Below, one piece after another: positions 8,364 through 15,549 of a stretch of DNA of 64,000 bases (its first letter is position 1; every line of letters starts with the position of its first letter). The position numbers and the translations under genes were made by a program. This stretch comes from a virus, in IMG/VR virus record IMGVR_UViG_3300028197_001221, positions 1 through 64,000 of that record. One strand, 5' to 3'. The notes beneath the pieces are model-generated. The model searched no databases, had not been told where the DNA came from, and saw only the letters and a program-made list of their open reading frames with translations.

Positions 8364-8542
8364 AAATAACAGAAGAACAAATCGCTAAAATAGTTAGACT
8401 ATGTAGCGATAAAATACTTGACCAGAGAAAACATGAATCTACCGCTGGATATGGTGAAGACTATGCCGATGGCAGAATTGTTGGTCAAGCCGCACTTGCT
8501 AGAAGAATATTATTGATTATAAGAGGACATGATGTTATATGA
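8360..8542 (+). CDS. hypothetical protein, 60 residues
   Basis: This is a small helical protein of unknown function (ITEEQIAKIVRLCSDKI at the N-terminus, ALARRILLIIRGHDVI at the end). Its ATG overlaps the PhoH stop (ATGA) and its end overlaps the next gene by 14 bases, which argues for real translation within this operon. No domain was recognised. Confidence 0.6.
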   Translation: MKITEEQIAKIVRLCSDKILDQRKHESTAGYGEDYADGRIVGQAALARRILLIIRGHDVI

Positions 8543-8873
8543 TTACGGGTGTCACGAATGTGGCGAGACTCTTAAGGATGTAAAACAATCTATTCATGAC
8601 GAAGCATTGACTTTATGCCCATCATGTGGTAAACATTCTTTAGAAAGAGTACCATATGGTGGGCTTGGTTCTTTTATGAAGAACAGTTCTAATACAATTG
8701 GCGGTCAGGCAGATAAAAACTGGTCTAAAATGGGTCATTATCAAAAGTCAGAGATAGAAGCCAAACGAGAGCAAGAACAAGGTCCAGCCCGTGATAAAAA
8801 ACAATTAAGAAAAAAAATAAGTAACATGTCAGAATCTCAAAAGAGGAACTATATTTTAAAGGGTGACACATGA
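8529..8873 (+). CDS. FmdB-type zinc-ribbon protein
   Basis: The N-terminus MMLYDYGCHECGETLKDVKQ followed by LCPSCG is the FmdB/putative regulatory zinc-ribbon signature (Cys 8, 11, 30 and 33 bind Zn). The tail of about 70 residues is highly charged and helical (KREQEQGPARDKKQLRKK). In phages such proteins are common, usually of unproved function, and may act in nucleic-acid binding or regulation. The start is preceded by AGAGGAC; a second ATG follows immediately. It overlaps its neighbours on both sides. Confidence 0.75.
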   Translation: MMLYDYGCHECGETLKDVKQSIHDEALTLCPSCGKHSLERVPYGGLGSFMKNSSNTIGGQADKNWSKMGHYQKSEIEAKREQEQGPARDKKQLRKKISNMSESQKRNYILKGDT

Positions 8874-9190
8874 TAAACAATAACGATATAAACGAAGTTA
8901 TAGAGACATCTTATAATGTCAAAGGTTTGATAGCTGGTAGAACAGAAAAATCTTGTGCTACTAAAATTAATATAAAACTTACTAACGGTACAGATCAAAC
9001 TAAATTTCAAGTATTGACACACGGTAATATTTTGTTTAATCCTCTTGGTGCTGATTCTTATAAAATTACTAGTAGAGAATCAAAAATGAAAGTAGTGAGT
9101 GAAAAAACATTTGATTATTACGTCAAATTTTTACGTACAAAGAATAATTTATACATGACCTATGCAAACAGGAGTTTTATAGATGGCTAA
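8870..9190 (+). CDS. hypothetical protein, 106 residues
   Basis: No family was recognised. The sequence is rich in Asn, Lys and Thr with predicted beta-strands (ATKINIKLTNGTDQTKFQVL), no membrane segment and no cysteine pattern. The ATG overlaps the preceding stop (ATGA) and the gene ends 8 bases inside the following HTH gene, so it is part of a translationally coupled run. Confidence 0.55.
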   Translation: MINNNDINEVIETSYNVKGLIAGRTEKSCATKINIKLTNGTDQTKFQVLTHGNILFNPLGADSYKITSRESKMKVVSEKTFDYYVKFLRTKNNLYMTYANRSFIDG

Positions 9191-9488
9191 AAAAGGACCA
9201 CTAGGAAAAGCAGAGACTTTTTATATTGATAATCATTTTCAAGATTCTACAGCAGAAGATTTAGCTAAAGATCTTGATAGAACCGTTAGGGCCGTAAGAA
9301 GTTACATAAAAAAGACACATCTCAGTAATACAAATGCAAACCCTGCTGGACAACATTTTGCTAGACAGAGTGGTGCTACCATTATGACAGAGACTGCATC
9401 TCAGGTTGCAGATCATAATAGACAAAGAAGTATGACGCAACCATCTTGTATTACTAATATTAAAGAAGAAACGGACAAATCAAAATGA
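9183..9488 (+). CDS. small helix-turn-helix DNA-binding protein
   Basis: The protein has 101 residues. Residues about 22-43 (STAEDLAKDLDRTVRAVRSY) read as a helix-turn-helix: a helix ending in LAKDL, a turn, then a recognition helix RTVRAVRSYI. The C-terminal half is polar and likely flexible. AGGAG lies upstream of the ATG. It is plausibly a phage transcription regulator or a DNA-binding accessory of replication; no precise family was assigned. Confidence 0.6.
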   Translation: MAKKGPLGKAETFYIDNHFQDSTAEDLAKDLDRTVRAVRSYIKKTHLSNTNANPAGQHFARQSGATIMTETASQVADHNRQRSMTQPSCITNIKEETDKSK

Positions 9489-9922
9489 TTATTGTAGGAG
9501 AGAGAAAATGGTCGTTAGAATATCAAAAGGGCGACAAGCCCGATCACGTTTGGGTTTATGCTAAAATAAAAAATGAGAAAATTTATTTTGAAACATTTGA
9601 TGATTGGCTAACTTTCGTAAAAACATTTGATCATAATGTTAGTTCTAAAATTGAAGCCATAGGCTTTCAATATAAATCTCATACGAATGAAAAGAACGCT
9701 AAAGAATCTGATGGTGTTTATTTGATTAAATGTATTAAGGGTGTCATGGGAGGACCAGCACAAGATACATATATAACAGGAATTGTAAAGGGTGATCAAG
9801 TGCATAAAACAACGTGGTCTTTACCAGCGCTGTTGCCAGAAGAAGAGTGTGTAGAAAAAATTGAATCATGTTTTGAAGAGGCATTAGTTAGTTATGGCAA
9901 AGAGAAGGCCGGAATTATTTAA
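9485..9922 (+). CDS. hypothetical protein, 145 residues
   Basis: The function is not recognised. The protein looks like a compact alpha/beta domain with many aromatic residues (GERKWSLEYQKGDKPDHVWV, FDDWLTFVKTFDH) and a C-terminal acidic helix. The start overlaps the preceding stop (ATGA) and the last 29 bases overlap the next gene. It lies in the run leading into the recombinase gene. Confidence 0.55.
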   Translation: MIIVGERKWSLEYQKGDKPDHVWVYAKIKNEKIYFETFDDWLTFVKTFDHNVSSKIEAIGFQYKSHTNEKNAKESDGVYLIKCIKGVMGGPAQDTYITGIVKGDQVHKTTWSLPALLPEEECVEKIESCFEEALVSYGKEKAGII

Positions 9923-10424
9923 TAAAGAATACCAAAGGGAATGGTCTAAAGAATACAGATACAAGCATATCCATACTGGAGAGCATTGTACCTTTGAGTC
10001 ATATATTGCTGAATATTTAATATTGAGGTGGACAGATGCATTTAAGATGGAAAAGCCATCTTATAAATTCTGGACAGTTGGAGACAAGTATCACGACATG
10101 TTCATGAGAAACATGAAAGCTGCCAGAGGATTGAAAAAAAAGTATGATCCTGCAACAATACTTGCCGCTGTTAGGTCAGAACATTTTAAAAAAATATATC
10201 ATATAGGACTTAAAGCTTACGGGCCTAGAGGTTGGAAATATAATCAGGTTGCACTAGAGGCAATAAGAAGGTATGATAAAGAGTTCAAAGACCTTTTAAA
10301 ATCGTCTGATCAAGCCGCACAAGCAGACGCTGCAAAAGTTGAGCCAGAAGAAAATAAATTGAAGACTAGAAAAAAACAATATTCTAATAAGAAAAGTTCT
10401 ATAAACAAGTTGAGGGATCTATGA
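9894..10424 (+). CDS. hypothetical basic protein, 176 residues
   Basis: The product is strongly basic. An N-terminal block resembles a small nucleic-acid-binding domain (MAKRRPELFNKEYQREWSKE and later HTGEHCTFESYIAEYL), and the Lys-rich C-terminus (KTRKKQYSNKKSS) is probably disordered. No family was recognised. AAGAGG precedes the ATG. Its stop overlaps the recombinase start (ATGA), so a link to recombination or DNA handling is a reasonable guess. Confidence 0.55.
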   Translation: MAKRRPELFNKEYQREWSKEYRYKHIHTGEHCTFESYIAEYLILRWTDAFKMEKPSYKFWTVGDKYHDMFMRNMKAARGLKKKYDPATILAAVRSEHFKKIYHIGLKAYGPRGWKYNQVALEAIRRYDKEFKDLLKSSDQAAQADAAKVEPEENKLKTRKKQYSNKKSSINKLRDL

Positions 10425-11533
10425 GCAAGGTAAAAAAAAGAAAAACATCTAACAAGTTTGACACTGATGTTGTAAGCAATTCTGTAGTTAGCAAGTATGG
10501 CGACGTAGTAAGTACTGGCACAGAAGTTTTAGATAGTATCAATAGTTTAGAAGTTATTGGTGTGTCTCCAGCATTAGACATTGCTCTGGGTGGTGGTTTA
10601 AGAGAAGGCTCTGTAGCTGTAATGACAGGTGATCCTAAGTCTGGTAAAACAACAACGGCTTTACATTTTGCTGCTAAATGCCAAGCAAAGGGCAAGCGTG
10701 TAATCTATCTTAATACAGAGGGTAGATTATCTAAACAAAACTTTGAAGGCATAAAGGGTTTAGACCCTGAAAATATTTTAATCATACAGTCTACAGACGA
10801 TAAGATTTTATCAGCAGAAGAGTTCCTAAACATTACAGAGTATTACATTAATAATGATCCGGGGTGTTTACTTATAGCAGACTCATTATCAAACATGGTT
10901 CCACAAGTAGAACTAGATGGAGAAGTTAGAACTGGTGTGCGTAATGCTCTACCAAGACTACTCTCCATGTTCTTTAAAAGAATTAGTGGAACACTTATGA
11001 AAAATAAAACTATATTGATCTGCGTTACCCATAACATTGCCAACACTGGTGGATCTCCTTATTCTCCAAATAAAATGGCAGATTGCGGAAACATGCTGCA
11101 ATATCAAGCTGGGACTAATATGGTTATCACTCATAGAGGTAGGTGGCAAGTGCCTAAAGATACTGGACCACACGTAGGACAGATTGCAAATTGGACTATT
11201 AAAACTTCTTGTGCTGGAGGTATACCAAACAGCACGGCAGAGAGTTGGATTCGTTATGGGATTGGACTAGATGAAGTGCAAGAGGTTGTTCAAATAGCAT
11301 GTGAGTTCAGACTTATTAAAACTGCTGGAGCTTGGTACACAATACAGTGCGCAGTTGATAACGTAGAAGATCCAGTAGTACACAAATTGTTGTCTGACAA
11401 TAATATTTCAGATAAACCAGAGGATATAGAAAGATTTTTTAAATTTCAAGGGGCTAATAATGTGTCAGAGTTTTTAAATAGTAACCCAGAAATAGCAAGT
11501 TTTATATATGATCAGATAAAAGAATTGTTCTAA
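10421..11533 (+). CDS. RecA/UvsX-like strand-exchange recombinase
   Basis: The 370-residue protein has a RecA-fold ATPase core. The sequence ALDIALGGGLREGSVAVMTG leads into the Walker A GDPKSGKT (residues 70-77). The Walker B is CLLIADS (149-155), and ICVTHNIANTGG is a motif-3/L2-like stretch. It is expected to form filaments on ssDNA and drive strand exchange in recombination-dependent replication and repair. The length and layout fit phage UvsX/RecA rather than the shorter Sak4 group. GAGGG precedes the ATG. The gene ends the first rightward block, followed by 103 bases of spacer and the pseudopilin cassette. Confidence 0.85.
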   Translation: MSKVKKRKTSNKFDTDVVSNSVVSKYGDVVSTGTEVLDSINSLEVIGVSPALDIALGGGLREGSVAVMTGDPKSGKTTTALHFAAKCQAKGKRVIYLNTEGRLSKQNFEGIKGLDPENILIIQSTDDKILSAEEFLNITEYYINNDPGCLLIADSLSNMVPQVELDGEVRTGVRNALPRLLSMFFKRISGTLMKNKTILICVTHNIANTGGSPYSPNKMADCGNMLQYQAGTNMVITHRGRWQVPKDTGPHVGQIANWTIKTSCAGGIPNSTAESWIRYGIGLDEVQEVVQIACEFRLIKTAGAWYTIQCAVDNVEDPVVHKLLSDNNISDKPEDIERFFKFQGANNVSEFLNSNPEIASFIYDQIKELF

Positions 11534-11568
11534 TAAGATTCTAACACTATATAAATTTTATTAGAGGG

Positions 11569-11601
11569 TATAATAAGATATTAAGACACACAACGTGTCT
11601 T
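11569..11601 (+). promoter_or_regulatory. candidate promoter -10 box and leader hairpin of the pseudopilin gene
   Basis: The 103-base spacer between the recombinase and the pseudopilin contains TATAAT at 11569-11574. A perfect 7-bp inverted repeat AAGACAC / GTGTCTT follows at 11583-11601 with a 5-base loop. If the -10 box is used, transcription would start near 11581 and the hairpin would lie at the 5' end of the mRNA. No clear -35 box is seen. Alternatively, the hairpin may end transcription of the upstream operon, since CTACCTTTT follows it. Confidence 0.4.
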
Positions 11602-11636
11602 CTACCTTTTACACAATCTTATTGAAAGAAAACGCT

Positions 11637-12626
11637 ATGTTTAAAAGACTTAAACAACTGTTCACAAGCCCAAAGCGCAATGCTTTTACACTAATCGAGC
11701 TACTTGTTGTGATTGCCATCATTGGCGTTCTCGTTGGTCTTTTGTTGCCAGCTGTTCAGCAAGCTAGAGAAGCTGCACGAAGAATGTCATGTGCGAATAA
11801 TTTAAAGCAGCAAGGTCTTGCTATGCACACATACATGGACGCACAAAGATACTTTCCTGCTGCTGCATGGACTGTAGATTCTGCTGGATTATCTCCTACT
11901 GGCAATCGTTCTGGTACAGAACATAGTTGGAGAGCGTTTGTTCTTTCTAGTCTAGAACAAGGTAACACTGGCTATGACTTCAATAAAAACTGGTGGGAAA
12001 ATACTCAAGCTATTTCTTTAAATGCTTCTGTATTTATATGTCCAACGGCAGTTCCTCCTGCTGGTGGTTATGCTAATATTGATGGGCCTACTAGAGATGA
12101 TGATAGTGCTGCTATTAGTATGAATCCTAATAATCTTGGATATACAGACTATGAAACTTTTACAGGGGTTAAGAGCAAGATATTTCCTGCTGCTAGTGAT
12201 CCTTATGCGGCGAAGGATCGTAACGAAGGATGTTTAATTAAAGATGCTGTTACTAGAGATGCTCATATTAGAGATGGGTTTTCTAATACTTTCTTAATTA
12301 TAGAGTGTGCAAGTAGACCTGATGTTTATAAAAAAAGTAATGGTAGATCGGCAACAGGTGATACTAACCAGTGCATTGGTTGGGCTGATAGTGTTGGGCC
12401 ATTTAAGTTAGATGGTATGGATAGTAATGGAGATAAGTGTAAAAATTGTGCTGGTAATATTCCTTTTAATGTTACTAATAATGGTGAAGCATACAGTATG
12501 CACCCCGGAGTAATGAATACAGTATATGCAGACGGTTCTACTAGAACCGTTAATGATAATGTAGACTTGAGAGTTTTCGCTAGTGCTATTACCCGTGCTG
12601 GTGGAGAAGTAGGAACCATTGACTAA
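11637..12626 (+). CDS. planctomycete-type DUF1559 pseudopilin (type II/IV prepilin-like, H-x9-DG)
   Basis: The protein has 329 residues. The prepilin signal is a short basic leader, cleavage expected after A16, then [20 protein letters not shown] with Glu at +5. [19 protein letters not shown] follows, which is the DUF1559 (SBP_bac_10) consensus characteristic of Planctomycetes. Near the C-terminus [12 protein letters not shown] gives the family H-x9-DG motif (His about 289). A prepilin peptidase would process it and the product would assemble or sit in the host envelope. The ATG at 11637 is chosen because it begins the MFKRLKQLF leader; an upstream in-frame GTG at 11595 falls inside a hairpin. 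It is clearly cellular in type and intact, so it is probably host-acquired. Confidence 0.9.
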   Translation: MFKRLKQLFTSPKRNAFTLIELLVVIAIIGVLVGLLLPAVQQAREAARRMSCANNLKQQGLAMHTYMDAQRYFPAAAWTVDSAGLSPTGNRSGTEHSWRAFVLSSLEQGNTGYDFNKNWWENTQAISLNASVFICPTAVPPAGGYANIDGPTRDDDSAAISMNPNNLGYTDYETFTGVKSKIFPAASDPYAAKDRNEGCLIKDAVTRDAHIRDGFSNTFLIIECASRPDVYKKSNGRSATGDTNQCIGWADSVGPFKLDGMDSNGDKCKNCAGNIPFNVTNNGEAYSMHPGVMNTVYADGSTRTVNDNVDLRVFASAITRAGGEVGTID

Positions 12627-12738
12627 ACCTCTAAGCAAAGAGTATTTATTGAGCAGAGGTGTTTGTTGTGGTAGTGGATGCAAAAACTGCCCCTATGTGC
12701 CTAAAAACACTAGGGGCAGCAAGGAAGTTAAAAAATGA
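12619..12738 (+). CDS. DUF5522-like cysteine-rich mini-protein (39 residues)
   Basis: A short frame starts at TTG 12619, overlapping the pseudopilin stop, and ends at TGA 12736-12738, overlapping the next ATG (ATGA). GGAG lies upstream. The peptide reads [20 protein letters not shown] followed by PYVP. This matches the DUF5522 pattern: Leu-Ser/Thr-x-Glu-Tyr-Leu, Arg-Gly, then CC-x3-C-x2-CPY. The four cysteines could bind a metal. The function of the family is unknown. The overlaps on both sides suggest it is translated with the pseudopilin as one cassette. The gene also contains a GC-rich hairpin. Confidence 0.7.
   Translation: MTKPLSKEYLLSRGVCCGSGCKNCPYVPKNTRGSKEVKK
12687..12719 (+). other. 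strong GC-rich RNA hairpin inside the DUF5522-like gene
   Basis: CTGCCCCTA at 12687-12695 pairs perfectly with TAGGGGCAG at 12711-12719. Inside the 15-base loop GTG and CAC can add three more pairs. No U-run follows, so a simple intrinsic terminator is unlikely. It could limit read-through, protect an RNA end or regulate translation of the overlapping downstream gene. Confidence 0.6.
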
Positions 12739-12938
12739 ATATAATTGGTATATTTGAAATTGCTGCTGGAGTTATTCTGGCTAAACTTGTTATAGGAATA
12801 TTGAATGAAAGTTATTGGTATAAATGGGAGAGAGTACGCTTGGAATTTAACAAGCTATTCAGTAGACGCAAACGACAAAAGGAAGAGATCAAAATTCCAC
12901 GTTCGTGCAAGAAATCTCTTGAAGACTATCTACCATAG
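12735..12938 (+). CDS. small membrane protein overlapping the next gene
   Basis: The predicted 67-residue protein has one hydrophobic segment (residues about 4-24, IGIFEIAAGVILAKLVIGIL) followed by an aromatic and basic tail. GGAAG lies upstream and the ATG overlaps the preceding TGA. The last 134 bases run in a different frame inside the nuclease gene that starts at 12805. The nuclease is well conserved from its start, so one strand here would encode two proteins. No family was recognised. This gene may be real or a remnant whose tail was lost by insertion. Confidence 0.5.
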   Translation: MNIIGIFEIAAGVILAKLVIGILNESYWYKWERVRLEFNKLFSRRKRQKEEIKIPRSCKKSLEDYLP

Positions 12939-13230
12939 TTATAGAATACTTGAAGAAGTAAAATTGCCGGGGAGTACGCCATCGCACAGAAAAGGCGTAC
13001 TGTATTTAGACTTTTATATACCACAGATTATGCTGGCTGTAGAAGTGCATGGTCAACAGCATTATAAGTATACGCCATTCTTTCACAAGAATAAAGCAGA
13101 CTTTGCTATTGCAAAAGCTAAGGATGAAGATAAAATAGAATGGTGTGAATTGAACAAGATTGATATAATAGTATTGAAGCACTCTGATACAGATGAGCAA
13201 TGGAGAGATCAAATTGAAAACGGCGAGTGA
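12805..13230 (+). CDS. Vsr/DUF559-like endonuclease-fold protein
   Basis: The protein has 141 residues. The N-terminus MKVIGINGREYAWNLTSY, the stretch RSKFHVRARNLL and the core LYLDFYIPQIMLAVEVHGQQ followed by HY resemble a phage protein family with a very-short-patch-repair/PD-(D/E)XK-like core. Asp of LDFYIP and Glu/His of EVHGQQH are the likely catalytic residues. EWCELNKIDIIVL follows, as in the family. AGGA precedes the ATG. It may process DNA in recombination or act as a homing-type nuclease. It links the pseudopilin cassette to the replication genes and overlaps genes on both sides. Confidence 0.65.
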   Translation: MKVIGINGREYAWNLTSYSVDANDKRKRSKFHVRARNLLKTIYHSYRILEEVKLPGSTPSHRKGVLYLDFYIPQIMLAVEVHGQQHYKYTPFFHKNKADFAIAKAKDEDKIEWCELNKIDIIVLKHSDTDEQWRDQIENGE

Positions 13231-13678
13231 GCAGTTGGCTGACTTGAAAGCTATGGTTGACGACTTTTTAGACGCTAGCAATGCTAGGTTCAATAATAAG
13301 TTTAGAGAAGATTGGTATAGATGTGCTGATGCTGACAAGCAAACTATTTCATCTCTTACTAAAGACGAATTATTCACTTGGTCTTATGAATTGTACAGCT
13401 ACTCTACACATCTACAAGATGAATTAAATATGCAGAAGATTGCTCTTAATTGGTGCAATGACAAGTTAAATAAAATGGTTGCAAAAAACCATGATCAATT
13501 CAGTAAGTATACTAAATATGAGGAACGAAGACCACTTATAATTGTAAATGATGAATATGCAGCTAAAGTAGATCACTACCGTGAAATTGCAGAGTCAAGA
13601 GTTCAAGCCCTTGAGGGTAAGATTTATGAACTAAAACGTAAAGCAGATATACTATTAGAGAAAGGTAAAAGGACATGA
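13214..13678 (+). CDS. helical protein, possible recombination mediator
   Basis: An in-frame ATG lies at 13193, but the TTG at 13214 has GGAG eight bases upstream and gives a smaller overlap with the previous gene, so it is preferred (154 residues). The protein is almost entirely helical with a long C-terminal coiled-coil-like stretch (REIAESRVQALEGKIYELKR). Small helical proteins of this build next to UvsX-type recombinases include UvsY-like mediators that load the recombinase on SSB-coated DNA. That assignment is context plus general shape only; no diagnostic motif is visible. Confidence 0.6.
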   Translation: MKTASEQLADLKAMVDDFLDASNARFNNKFREDWYRCADADKQTISSLTKDELFTWSYELYSYSTHLQDELNMQKIALNWCNDKLNKMVAKNHDQFSKYTKYEERRPLIIVNDEYAAKVDHYREIAESRVQALEGKIYELKRKADILLEKGKRT

Positions 13679-14079
13679 GTATGGATGAGTTTATAAAAAC
13701 ATTGACAGAAGAACAAAAGACTGCTTTATTGAAAGCATTATCTGGAGGAGAGGTTCCAGACGAGCCTTCTACTACACATGCTCCTGTCATAGCTGGCTCT
13801 GAAGAACCAATTTCAAAAGCTGTTGATGGTAATTTTCAGATGAAAAAACCAACAGATCGCTCGCCAAGAAGAAGCACAGTCAGAGCAGGAAAAAACACTT
13901 GGGTAGATGAAGGAGAGTTAAAAGACATTAAAACTCCAGACATTAAACCTACTCCAAGGAATAGAAAAGCTCCTAAAAAAAAGGAAGTAATGTGTAGGGC
14001 TTGTGGTAAAACATTTAAAATAAATGCAAGCTTAGTGTTTGGTGAATCTTATCGTTGTGAAAGATGTATTGGCGGTTAA
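13675..14079 (+). CDS. protein with C-terminal zinc ribbon
   Basis: The 134-residue protein has a helical N-terminus (LTEEQKTALLKALSGGE) and a long polar linker. A conserved-looking stretch NTWVDEGELKDIKTPDIKPT follows, then a zinc ribbon with CRAC (Cys 107, 110) and CERC (Cys 128, 131). The layout is seen in other phage proteins of unknown function encoded next to helicase genes. A nucleic-acid or replisome-contact role is a guess. The ATG overlaps the preceding stop (ATGA); only 3 bases separate it from the helicase gene. Confidence 0.65.
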   Translation: MSMDEFIKTLTEEQKTALLKALSGGEVPDEPSTTHAPVIAGSEEPISKAVDGNFQMKKPTDRSPRRSTVRAGKNTWVDEGELKDIKTPDIKPTPRNRKAPKKKEVMCRACGKTFKINASLVFGESYRCERCIGG

Positions 14080-14082
14080 TAA

Positions 14083-15549
14083 ATGGAAGAAAAACTTTTA
14101 GATATAGGTGCAGAACGAGCCGTATTAGCTGGTCTTTTGCAAAACGGCGTTGATACATATGTAAACATATCAGATTTACTATCTAGTGACAGCTTTGTTA
14201 ATCCTAATAATAAAATTATTTACAAATGTATAGAACATATTATAAGTAATGATCAAAAGCCAGAAATTGCTACGCTTTTAGCTGCTGCTGAACAATTAAA
14301 TTTCATAGAACAAATAAGTACTAAGCAGGAGCTTAACTATATCAACTCTTTGTATGAGTTTCCTGTTTCACAGGATAATATATTTAGCTTTGCCGTACAG
14401 ATGAAGAAGTTTGAGTTTGCACGTAAGATAAAAAACCTTACAGTAAAAGTTCATAAAGACATGGACGATGTTAATGGATCAGAAAGCATTAACGAAATCA
14501 TACAAAAGCTAGAAGATCCAGTAACAGATTTTTTGAGAGAAGACGATGGCGGTGAAAACCCAGAAAAAATAGGAGAAGGTATAGAAGATTATGTCACATT
14601 CCTCGAAGAAAATAAATGCGATATCATTGGTATACCCACGGGATTCTCTAGATATGACCAAGCCATTGGGGGTGGTCTTAGAAGAAAATGCGTTGACCTT
14701 GTATCTGCAAGACCCAAAGTTGGTAAATCAGTGTTCGCTGATAATGTTGCCCTTAACGTATCTTCCACGGGAGTACCCGTATTAGTATTAGATACCGAGA
14801 TGTCTAAAGAAGACCATCTTAATAGACTAATTGCTAACATAAGCGGTGTGCCTATCAACGAAGTCGCCACGGGACAGTTTATTGATGATCCTGTAAAGCA
14901 CGATAAAGTAAAAGAAGCTGTTGCTAAAATAGAATCAATCCCTTACAGCTATATAAGTGTGGCTGGCAAGCCATTTGAAAATATTGTGAATCTTATAAGA
15001 AGATGGATAGTTCAGGAAGTTAAATCTGACGAGTCGGGTAAAACCAATGATTGTTTAATTATATATGATTATCTGAAGCTTATGTCTTCTTCATCTATAA
15101 CAAACAATATACAAGAGTATCAAGCTTTAGGGTTTCAAATCACTTCTTTGCATAACCTTTGTGTAAAGCTAGACATACCCTGTCTATCCTTTGTTCAATT
15201 AAATCGTGACGGTATAACAAAAGAAAGCACTGACGCAGTTAGCGGGTCTGATAGACTTGTTTGGCTATGCACATCTTTTAGTATATTCAAATCTAAATCT
15301 ACAGAAGAACTTGCTGAAGACGGTCCAAATGCTGGTAATAGAAAATTAGTACCCATTGTTTCTAGACACGGCGCTGGATTAGATGATGGAGATTATATTA
15401 ATATGCAAATGCAGGGCGCACACGCTAAACTTTTAGAACTAAAGACAAGAAATGAATTTAAAAATGCTCCTGTTGGCGACACTGGATTAATTTCAGACAT
15501 AGATAAGATTAAAGATGAACTTAAAGAAACTAAAGAAGACTCTGAATAA
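14083..15549 (+). CDS. dnaB: replicative DNA helicase, DnaB family
   Basis: At 488 residues this is a full-length DnaB-like protein. The N-terminal helical domain (residues 1-125, AERAVLAGLLQNG) corresponds to the primase-interacting domain. The RecA-like motor domain begins GIPTGFSRYDQAIGGGLRR, then the Walker A ARPKVGKS (209-216), DTEM (237-240), the Walker B CLIIYDYLKLM and a motif with FVQLNRDG. It should form the hexameric helicase that unwinds the fork 5'-3' and stimulates the primase encoded next. The two genes overlap by 35 bases, which supports coupled expression. Confidence 0.92.
   Translation: MEEKLLDIGAERAVLAGLLQNGVDTYVNISDLLSSDSFVNPNNKIIYKCIEHIISNDQKPEIATLLAAAEQLNFIEQISTKQELNYINSLYEFPVSQDNIFSFAVQMKKFEFARKIKNLTVKVHKDMDDVNGSESINEIIQKLEDPVTDFLREDDGGENPEKIGEGIEDYVTFLEENKCDIIGIPTGFSRYDQAIGGGLRRKCVDLVSARPKVGKSVFADNVALNVSSTGVPVLVLDTEMSKEDHLNRLIANISGVPINEVATGQFIDDPVKHDKVKEAVAKIESIPYSYISVAGKPFENIVNLIRRWIVQEVKSDESGKTNDCLIIYDYLKLMSSSSITNNIQEYQALGFQITSLHNLCVKLDIPCLSFVQLNRDGITKESTDAVSGSDRLVWLCTSFSIFKSKSTEELAEDGPNAGNRKLVPIVSRHGAGLDDGDYINMQMQGAHAKLLELKTRNEFKNAPVGDTGLISDIDKIKDELKETKEDSE

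Noticed and set aside
11595-11636. Upstream GTG start for the pseudopilin adding 14 residues
   Set aside because: It lies inside the 7-bp hairpin, and the prepilin leader properly begins at MFKRLKQLF.
11534-11636. Intrinsic terminator after the recombinase gene
   Set aside because: The stem is only 7 bp of mixed composition and the U-run is interrupted; it may equally be a leader hairpin, so it was not called as a terminator.
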